The notes under the pieces were generated by a model. That model ran no database searches and had not been told where the DNA came from. It saw only the letters and a program-made list of their open reading frames with translations. Made by a program: the position numbers and the translations under genes. Positions 16,166-22,050 of a stretch of 64,000 nt of DNA are shown here, in pieces. How positions within the stretch are numbered: position 1 is the first letter of the stretch; every line of letters starts with the position of its first letter. This DNA comes from Collinsella aerofaciens (lineage in GTDB: Bacteria > Actinomycetota > Coriobacteriia > Coriobacteriales > Coriobacteriaceae), in the NCBI GenBank assembly GCA_021639365.1, contig JAJXHK010000008.1:1-64000 (forward strand), given 5' to 3'.

Positions 16166-16322
16166 GGACTCAGCCGCAGGTGCGGCGTCATATATGCGGG
16201 CGGAACGTAGGGGCCACCGATGTTAAGAAGTGTCAGCAAGCATAACGAAAGGTAGGGACCCCATGCGCCCGTTATGTATCACGCGGATGGGCCGCGCGGA
16301 TACCAAGGAAAGGAAAGAAGCC

Positions 16323-17549
16323 TTATGCCTGGGCGGCAGCGGAGCTGGGACCCTGGACCTTAGCCCACGTCTTGAGCGACAGCGTGTCGATCTCGATAAA
16401 GCCGGCGCTGGCCTTCTCGTCAAACGTGGTGTCACGGTCGTAGGTAGCCAGACCGTAGTCGTAGAGGCTAAAGGGGCTCTTGCGGCCGACAACATGGCAG
16501 TTGCCCTTAAAGAACTTCAGACGGACGGTGCCGGTCACGAACTTCTGGGTGTCGGCCATAAAGGCGTCGAGCGCGTTCTTGAGCGGGCTGTACCACTGGC
16601 CGTTGTACACGGCGTTAGCCCAATCCTGCTCGAGCTTGATCTTGGTCTTGAGCAGATCGCCCTCGACGCAGATGTCCTCGAGCGCCTTATGGGCGGTGAT
16701 GAGCGTCAGGGCGCCGGGAACCTCGTAGCACTCGCGGCTCTTGAGGCCCACCAGACGATCCTCGACCAGGTCCAGACGACCAAAGCCGTTGTCGCCGGAG
16801 ATCTTGTTGAGGGCGATGACGATCTCGGAGAGCTTCATCTTCTTGCCGTCGACGGCAACGGGCTTGCCGGCCTCAAACTCAATCTCGGTGTAGGTCGGGG
16901 TGTCGGGCGTGTCCTCGGGATTCTTGGTCATAACCCAGGCGTCGTCGAGCGGCTCGTTCCAGGGATCCTCCAGGTGACCACACTCAATGGCGCGACCCCA
17001 CAGGTTGTCGTCGATGGAATAGGGGTTGTCGTTAGCACCCTCGGGAACCGGAACGTTGTGGGCGTGGGCGTAGGCAACCTCGTCCGGACGGCACTTCAGA
17101 TCCCACTCGCGAACCGGGGCGATAACCTTGAGCTCGGGGTCGAGAGCCTTGACGGCAGCCTCGAAACGGACCTGGTCGTTACCCTTGCCGGTGCAGCCGT
17201 GGGCGACATAGGTCGCGTCAAACTCGTGAGCGACCTCGACGAGCTTCTTGGCGAGCAGCGGACGGGACAGAGCGGAGAGCAGCGGGTACTTGTTCTCGTA
17301 CATGGAGTTGGCGGCGATGGCCTTGGTCAGGAACTCGTCGGAGAACTCGTCGCGCAGGTCGAGCACCTGGCAATCGAGAACACCCAGGTCGAGGGCCTTC
17401 TGCTTCCTGGCATCCAGACCGGTCTCCTCCTGGCCCACGTTGCCGCAGACGCAAACGACATCGAGATTCTTCTCATCCTGGAGCCACTTGACACATACGG
17501 ATGTATCAAGACCACCGGAATATGCGAGAACGACTTTTTCCTTGCTCAT
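16323..17549 (-). CDS. argG: argininosuccinate synthase
   Basis: A 408-residue enzyme that joins citrulline and aspartate with ATP to argininosuccinate. The PP-loop ATP site is LAYSGGLDTS (8-17). Further family stretches are THGCTGKGNDQVRFE, PEGANDNPYSIDDNLWGR and LVGLKSRECYE. The ATG at 17549 follows AAAGGAAACAGCC. A leader ORF ending in clustered arginine codons, with alternative hairpins, lies in the 280 bases upstream, suggesting control by arginine supply. argH is on the same strand further downstream. Confidence 0.95.
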   Translation of the reverse strand: MSKEKVVLAYSGGLDTSVCVKWLQDEKNLDVVCVCGNVGQEETGLDARKQKALDLGVLDCQVLDLRDEFSDEFLTKAIAANSMYENKYPLLSALSRPLLAKKLVEVAHEFDATYVAHGCTGKGNDQVRFEAAVKALDPELKVIAPVREWDLKCRPDEVAYAHAHNVPVPEGANDNPYSIDDNLWGRAIECGHLEDPWNEPLDDAWVMTKNPEDTPDTPTYTEIEFEAGKPVAVDGKKMKLSEIVIALNKISGDNGFGRLDLVEDRLVGLKSRECYEVPGALTLITAHKALEDICVEGDLLKTKIKLEQDWANAVYNGQWYSPLKNALDAFMADTQKFVTGTVRLKFFKGNCHVVGRKSPFSLYDYGLATYDRDTTFDEKASAGFIEIDTLSLKTWAKVQGPSSAAAQA

Positions 17550-17690
17550 GGCTGTTTCCTTTCGCCCTTGGTAGCTAGTTAGAACATCGGTCAGTTGCAA
17601 GTCAGATTGAGGTCAAATACCGTGCAATATCAGGTTATTCAGCAGAATGCAGCACAGGCATGCCCTAGAAACATGCGGCTATGTCGTGCT

Positions 17691-17748
17691 AAAAACCCAA
17701 CGACCTCAAAATGACTCTGTTGAGGCATTTCGCCCCATGCGGACAGAG
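17691..17748 (-). promoter_or_regulatory. alternative hairpins of a putative arginine attenuator
   Basis: Two mutually exclusive stems follow the leader ORF. Stem A pairs CTCTGT (17743-17748) with ACAGAG (17715-17720), with an inner GCAT/ATGC. Stem B pairs CCTCAA (17720-17725) with TTGAGG (17704-17709) and is followed by five T in the transcript (17691-17695). They overlap at 17715-17725. Stem A starts only eight bases after the leader stop codon, so a ribosome resting there would hide its 5' arm and favour B. B is short for a terminator. Confidence 0.45.
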
Positions 17749-17755
17749 ACGATTG

Positions 17756-17830
17756 TTATCGTCGTCGGGAAATTGCGCGCTGGCATCGGATGGCATTGTC
17801 TGCAGTGGTGATGATCTTTACGAACTGCAT
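17756..17830 (-). CDS. arginine-rich leader peptide upstream of argG
   Basis: A 24-codon ORF with a near-perfect ribosome site (AAGGAG six bases before ATG). The peptide begins MQFVKIITTADNAI and ends RCQRAISRRR, with five arginine codons in the last ten positions and three consecutive CGA codons directly before TAA. Position (207 bases before argG), size and codon content are those of an attenuation leader. A possible promoter lies upstream (TATGAT at about 17935-17940 on the minus strand). The rest of 17550-18105 holds the hairpins at 17691-17748 and promoter DNA. Confidence 0.55.
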   Translation of the reverse strand: MQFVKIITTADNAIRCQRAISRRR

Positions 17831-18105
17831 CTGCCTCTCCTTTCACGTATCGCCGGGCGCAATTCATATAATCGCAAACGGTACCTTTTCCTCGGTAAGC
17901 GGCGCTTTTGCCGTCTCCGTTTTCGATGGTCGCTATCATACGCTAAAGTGCTTGCTGCACAAGCGACAAATTCAATTTTCTGAAAAGTTTTTTCATTACT
18001 TTGTGAAGAGTGGTGCAAATACGCGTCAATCCTGCGAAAATACGCCCGACTACTAGTTAATGATTATAACGTCTGAAACAATCTCGAAACGAAAGGCGCG
18101 CTTTT

Positions 18106-18933
18106 ATGCAAACTTACGAATCAGATGCCAATATCGGCAACATTAAGATTCTCGCCGTCGATATGGACAAGACGCTTCTCACCGACGAGCGCGTGCTGCC
18201 TCAGGGCCTCGATGAGCGTCTGGACAAGCTCGCCGACGCCGGTATCGTATTCTGTCCTGCCAGCGGACGTCCGGCCCCCAAGCTCGAGGAGATGTTCGAG
18301 AGCATTAAGAATCGCCTCGCCTTTTGCCCCGACAACGGTGGCTGCGTTATCTATCGCGGTGAGTACATTTATAAGAGCAACGTCGACGTTGAGCTGTATC
18401 AGCAGCTTCTCGCCCACGCTGCAGAGGATTCGCGCGCCGTCCCCGTCCTGTGCTGCTACGACGACGCTTACGTGCTCGCCCGCGACCATAAGCACCATGA
18501 AGAGCTGAGCGTCTATTACAATACGATCAACTATGTCGACACCTTCGAAGGCCTCGAAGTCGAGTCCGACAAGGTCTCGATTTACTTCCCCGCCTATGAT
18601 GCCGAGCCAGCATTCCGCGATACCTACAGTCCCGCATTCTCCGACAAGCTGTATGTCACCAACGCCGGTCGCGAGTGGATCGACTTTATGAACCTGGGCG
18701 TCGACAAGGGCGCCGGCGTCGCGCATCTGTGCGAACATCTGGGTATTGATATTGCCGACGCGGCGGCCGCGGGCGACACGTACAACGACATCCCCATGCT
18801 GGAGCGCGTCGGTCATAGCTTTATCGTGGACAATGCCGAGGAGCACATGAACGCGCACGCTAAGTGGCGCATTCCGAGCAACAACGACGGGGGCGTACTG
18901 ACGCTCATCGACGCCATCTTGGCGGCACGGTAA
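18106..18933 (+). CDS. Cof-type HAD phosphatase
   Basis: A 275-residue HAD-IIB (Cof) hydrolase. Motif I is VDMDKTLLT (Asp19, Asp21), motif II CPASGRP, motif III lysine in GVDKGAGVAHLCEHLGI and motif IV AAAGDTYNDIPML. Enzymes of this group remove phosphate from sugar phosphates or flavin-type cofactors; substrate unknown. GAAAGG lies nine bases before the ATG. It is transcribed divergently from the argG leader and followed by a very long inverted repeat. Confidence 0.87.
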   Translation: MQTYESDANIGNIKILAVDMDKTLLTDERVLPQGLDERLDKLADAGIVFCPASGRPAPKLEEMFESIKNRLAFCPDNGGCVIYRGEYIYKSNVDVELYQQLLAHAAEDSRAVPVLCCYDDAYVLARDHKHHEELSVYYNTINYVDTFEGLEVESDKVSIYFPAYDAEPAFRDTYSPAFSDKLYVTNAGREWIDFMNLGVDKGAGVAHLCEHLGIDIADAAAAGDTYNDIPMLERVGHSFIVDNAEEHMNAHAKWRIPSNNDGGVLTLIDAILAAR

Positions 18934-18943
18934 CTGTCCCATC

Positions 18944-19072
18944 GGGCCTGGCCGGGCGGCATGGGTTAACTTTTCGCTCGGTCAGGTCCTGCGCAAGACG
19001 AAAGCCACATTAAGTGGCTTTCTTTGCGTGCGGAATCTACGAAAAGTTAACCCATGCCGCCCGGCCAGGCCC
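18944..19072. repeat. very long perfect inverted repeat with nested hairpin
   Basis: Arms of 33 bases at 18944-18976 and 19040-19072 are perfect inverted copies (core GGCATGGGTTAACTTTTCG). The 63-base interior contains a second perfect hairpin, GAAAGCCAC (19000-19008) with GTGGCTTTC (19014-19022), flanked by CGCAA/TTGCG. It sits eleven bases past the HAD phosphatase stop. The arms are too long for an ordinary terminator. Confidence 0.8.
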
Positions 19073-19141
19073 TAGGTTGACTTTTCTTGCCGCCGAGATG
19101 GCGTCTTGAGTGCCTAGATACTTGGCTGAATTTAATTGGAT

Positions 19142-19185
19142 GAAGGGAGCTCTTTGTTGTAAAGGGGCTCCCTTCTGCTCTTTTT
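19142..19185 (+). terminator. terminator-like hairpin
   Basis: GAAGGGAGC (19142-19150) pairs with GCTCCCTTC (19167-19175), and the stem extends imperfectly inward; TGCTCTTTTTG follows on the plus strand. It would end transcription from the HAD phosphatase gene before the LacI promoter. Confidence 0.6.
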
Positions 19186-19229
19186 GACTTTTAGGCCAAG
19201 ATGTCGACTCTTTTGGGTAATCGTTTTCT

Positions 19230-19259
19230 TATACTGTTTCTCTAGTAAAAGCGTTAACA
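19230..19259 (+). promoter_or_regulatory. lacI promoter with operator-like site
   Basis: TATACT (19230-19235) is a good -10. TAAAAGCGTTAACA (19246-19259), centred on CG and overlapping the likely transcription start, resembles a LacI-family operator and shares AGTAAA with the operators before rpe. Autoregulation is therefore likely. Confidence 0.45.
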
Positions 19260-19276
19260 CCCGCAAGAGGCGACCT

Positions 19277-20281
19277 ATGTCTAAGAATCTATCTATTCGC
19301 GATATTGCTGAGATGGCTGGGGTGTCTGTTGCCACGGTTTCGCGCGTTATTAATAACAACGGGCGCTTTTCGGAGGAGACTCGGAAGCGCGTACAGAAGG
19401 TTATTGATGAGAACGGTTACGTCACCAATATGGCCGCGCGTAGTCTTCGTAGCTCCAAATCGGGCAACATCGGGCTGATCTTGCCCGATATCTCCAATGA
19501 CTTTTTCTCCACCCTCGCCTATCACACCGAGCGCGAGCTCCAGTCGCACGGCTACTCCGTTTTTGTCTGTAATACCGGCAACGATCCCGCACGCGAGCAG
19601 GCATACTTCAAGACGCTCACCAGCAAACTGGTCGACGGCATCATCTGTATCAGCGGCCTTCACGCCCTCGACGGCGATATCGTCCCCAAGAATCTGCCCA
19701 TTGTCTGCGTCGACCGCAATCCAGAAAACGCACTCGATATCCCCGTCATCAAATCGGACGAAGTTGCCGGCATGAGAGCGGCAACCCAAGAGCTCATCGA
19801 CCGCGGCTGCCGTCGCATTATTTACATCGCAAACTATACCGCAGAGTATAAAGGCAATCGCCGCGAGCTTGGCTATCTGGATGCCCTCAAAGAAAATGGG
19901 ATCCAAGTCGGCAGCAATCTCATCCTCACCATTACCGGCAAAAAGCCCAGCATGTACGAAACCGAAGACCTCATCTCTGACCTCATCCAACAAGGCGTCG
20001 AATTCGACGGCATCGCCGCGTCGAGCGATCATTCAGCTGCGGGAGCCCTGCGCGCGCTCTTAAACGCAGGCATCGATGTGCCGGGGCAGGTCAAGGTAAC
20101 GGGTTTCGACGATTCGGTCTACTCGCGTCTGACTACGCCGCAAATCACGACGGTCCACCGTTTTCCCGAGCAGATGGCAAAAGCTGGATGCGACACCATA
20201 CTCAAAATGCTTCGCGGAGACGCACCCGAGAAAGAGACCATCGTTCCCGTAAAGCTCATCAAACGCGAGTCTTCCCGCTAG
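19277..20281 (+). CDS. LacI-family regulator (rpe-rpiB locus)
   Basis: A 334-residue repressor. The helix-turn-helix and hinge are IRDIAEMAGVSVATVSRVIN and the following NNGRFSEETRKRV (residues about 7-39); the rest is the periplasmic-binding-protein-like sensor domain starting NIGLILPDISNDFFS, with GFDDSVYSRLTTPQITTV near the end. The start at 19277 has AAGAGG six bases upstream, whereas the longer frame adds an unrelated N-terminus. The first 250 bases are richer in T than the rest. It is convergent with the rpiB-rpe operon, whose promoter contains repeated LacI-type sites and is the obvious target. Confidence 0.88.
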   Translation: MSKNLSIRDIAEMAGVSVATVSRVINNNGRFSEETRKRVQKVIDENGYVTNMAARSLRSSKSGNIGLILPDISNDFFSTLAYHTERELQSHGYSVFVCNTGNDPAREQAYFKTLTSKLVDGIICISGLHALDGDIVPKNLPIVCVDRNPENALDIPVIKSDEVAGMRAATQELIDRGCRRIIYIANYTAEYKGNRRELGYLDALKENGIQVGSNLILTITGKKPSMYETEDLISDLIQQGVEFDGIAASSDHSAAGALRALLNAGIDVPGQVKVTGFDDSVYSRLTTPQITTVHRFPEQMAKAGCDTILKMLRGDAPEKETIVPVKLIKRESSR

Positions 20282-20369
20282 CCATTAACAATTCTATGCA
20301 AGCCAAAACAATATGTTTTTGAAAAAGCTACCTTTAGCAGGCATTTTTAAGCATCGATCGCCACATAAA

Positions 20370-20402
20370 AAGGGCCGCACGCCCAATGGACATGCGGCCC
20401 TT
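20370..20402 (-). terminator. terminator of the rpe-rpiB operon
   Basis: AAGGGCCGCA (20370-20379) pairs with TGCGGCCCTT (20393-20402); the minus strand continues TTTATG. Confidence 0.85.
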
Positions 20403-20433
20403 CCCTACCTGCAATATGCGGTTGGCAAATCAG

Positions 20434-20901
20434 TTACTCGCCGTCAACGACAGCAAGCCCCTGAGTCTCCTTGATTTCACCAATCATATCGATGCGACGC
20501 TGATGACGCCCACCCTCAAACTCGGCATCGAGCCATTCGTCGACGATCATCTTGGCCAGCTCCTGGCCCACGACGCGGGCGCCGAAGGCGACGATATTGG
20601 TGTTGTTGTGCTCGCGGCTCAGCTTGGCGCTATACGGCTCCGAGCAAACCACGGCGCGCACGCCCTGAACGCTGTTGGCGGCGAGCGAAATGCCCACGCC
20701 CGTACCGCAGATCAGCACGCCCAGATCGCACTCCCCCGAAGCCACGGCCTTGCCCACCTTGTATCCGCTAATGGGATAGTCAAAGCGCTCGGTCGAGTCG
20801 GTACCGTAATTTACGACTTCATGACCCTTGCTCTCAAGATGCTCCTTAATGATGTTCTTGAGCTCAACGGCGACGTGATCGTTTCCGATTGCAATCTTCA
20901 T
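20434..20901 (-). CDS. RpiB-family sugar phosphate isomerase, second copy
   Basis: A 155-residue paralogue of the isomerase at 12948-13415, with the same GNDHVAVELK, LICGTGVGIS and EHNNTNIVAFGARV active-site segments. It is three bases downstream of an rpe-like gene and shares its operon. The family includes ribose-5-phosphate, allose-6-phosphate and galactose-6-phosphate isomerases; the high similarity to the first copy favours ribose-5-phosphate. AAAGGAC precedes the ATG. LacI control suggests that it serves a particular imported sugar rather than housekeeping. Confidence 0.85.
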   Translation of the reverse strand: MKIAIGNDHVAVELKNIIKEHLESKGHEVVNYGTDSTERFDYPISGYKVGKAVASGECDLGVLICGTGVGISLAANSVQGVRAVVCSEPYSAKLSREHNNTNIVAFGARVVGQELAKMIVDEWLDAEFEGGRHQRRIDMIGEIKETQGLAVVDGE

Positions 20902-20904
20902 GGT

Positions 20905-21558
20905 TTAGTAGTCCTTTCCCTCGCGGAGGTCCTGCAGGCACTCCGCATAGCCGATTTCCTTACCGAAGAGCGCGCTCGTGCCCAACACGAAGCCGTCGGC
21001 ACCGGCGGCGGAAAGCTCGCGGACGACCTTGGGGCTGCACGCGCCGTCGATCATGAGCCTGAAGCCGTACTCGTCCTTGAGGGCGGCCAGGCGCTCGATC
21101 TTCTTGGTGGTAAAGTCGATGAACTTCTGCCCCGCAAAGCCGGGATTCACCGTCATGACCATGACGTAGTCGACGAGGTTCAGCATCTCCTCGATCGTCT
21201 CGATCGAGGTGTCGGGGTTGATGACCAGGCCGGCCGCGGCGCCGCGCTCCTTAATATGCGCAAGCGTCTTGACCACGTAGCGCTCGGACTCGGGGTGGAT
21301 GTAGACGATATCGGCCCCGGCATCCAAGAACAGGTCGACCTTAGCCGCGGGATTCTCGATCATCAGGTGCACGTCGATGGGCTTTTCCGTCGCGGCGCGG
21401 ATGGCCTTAACGTCCATAACGCCCATGGTGATGTTGGGCACAAAGGTGCCGTCCATAATGTCGCAATGGAAGATGTCGGTGCCGGCGGCGTCGAGCCTCT
21501 CGACCTCGTGGCGCAGATCGCCGTAGTCGGCACACATCATGCTCGGGCAAAGCAGCAT
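20905..21558 (-). CDS. rpe: ribulose-phosphate 3-epimerase family protein
   Basis: A 217-residue TIM-barrel epimerase. Active-site segments are LCPSMMCADY (Ser at 6), IFHCDIMDGTFVPN (His31, Asp33), IDVHLMIENP (His65), MTVNPGFAGQKFI and the catalytic aspartate in LMIDGACSP. By family it interconverts ribulose-5-phosphate and xylulose-5-phosphate, or allulose-6-phosphate and fructose-6-phosphate. GAAAGGAATCGAAC precedes the ATG. It is the first gene of a two-gene operon with rpiB, behind a promoter with repeated operators. A second, more AlsE-like epimerase is at 32411-33097. Confidence 0.85.
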   Translation of the reverse strand: MLLCPSMMCADYGDLRHEVERLDAAGTDIFHCDIMDGTFVPNITMGVMDVKAIRAATEKPIDVHLMIENPAAKVDLFLDAGADIVYIHPESERYVVKTLAHIKERGAAAGLVINPDTSIETIEEMLNLVDYVMVMTVNPGFAGQKFIDFTTKKIERLAALKDEYGFRLMIDGACSPKVVRELSAAGADGFVLGTSALFGKEIGYAECLQDLREGKDY

Positions 21559-21617
21559 GTTCGATTCCTTTCGCGAGATGATGGGTAATCGTTATCGCAT
21601 ACTAAGATAGCAGTGTT

Positions 21618-21702
21618 TGAGTAAACGTATACTCACATTGAACGCGACTTGAGTAAACGGTTGCGTAAGTAAGAGTAAATGGTATGAGTAAACGGTTTCT
21701 CA
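21618..21702 (-). promoter_or_regulatory. cluster of LacI-type operators upstream of rpe
   Basis: Four related 18-bp sites: TGAGTAAACGTATACTCA (21618-21635, nearly palindromic about CG), TGAGTAAACGGTTGCGTA (21650-21667), AGAGTAAATGGTATGAGT (21672-21689) and TGAGTAAACGGTTTCTCA (21685-21702). Centres are 32, 22 and 13 bases apart. A minus-strand -10 (TAGTAT, about 21598-21603) lies just downstream of the first site, so binding there would block the rpe promoter. The neighbouring LacI protein is the likely ligand. Confidence 0.55.
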
Positions 21703-21745
21703 TACATTTACGCAGGGCATGTCCACTTTCCGCTTTCACGCGGGC

Positions 21746-21931
21746 GTATCCGAAAATGCATCCCAAAATTACAGTCTGGAATGGGATCCAGTTTCCCAAA
21801 GGGACCATATACGGAAACCGCGTCCCACAATTTCATTCAAAAACGGTCCCCAGTTTTCCAAACAGCCTGATACGTGAAACGGCATCCCAGTATGACAGCT
21901 CAAACCGGGATGTCGTTTCCGCGTTGATTCA
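21746..21931. repeat. three tandem 62-bp imperfect hairpin repeats
   Basis: Units at 21746-21807, 21808-21869 and 21870-21931 share GAAA, then GCRTCCCA (starting at 21758, 21820 and 21882, exactly 62 apart), an AT-rich middle, and GTTTCC or GTTTTCC. Units 1 and 3 fold into clear hairpins (for example AAACGGCATCCC with GGGATGTCGTTT, one mismatch), unit 2 more weakly. No coding frame is plausible. Confidence 0.6.
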
Positions 21932-21961
21932 ATTGGAGCCCGGAGTGCCCGTTTGCATTTT

Positions 21962-22015
21962 CATAAGATTCATAAATCTCATAAGATTGATAAATCTCAT
22001 AAGATCGATAAACAA
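21962..22015. repeat. three tandem 18-bp repeats
   Basis: CATAAGATTCATAAATCT (21962-21979), CATAAGATTGATAAATCT (21980-21997) and CATAAGATCGATAAACAA (21998-22015) follow one another without gaps, directly beside the T-run of the polA terminator. Confidence 0.85.
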
Positions 22016-22017
22016 AA

Positions 22018-22042
22018 GGGCCCAAGCATCGTGCTCGGGCCC
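22018..22042 (-). terminator. polA terminator
   Basis: GGGCCCAAGCA (22018-22028) and TGCTCGGGCCC (22032-22042) pair with one mismatch and are followed on the minus strand by TTTTG. It lies nine bases past the polA stop. Confidence 0.85.
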
Positions 22043-22050
22043 AGTGGGGT

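Noticed and set aside
17706..17983. Longer reading frames on both strands in the argG upstream region
   Set aside because: They lack ribosome sites and family resemblance; only the 24-codon leader has a proper start.
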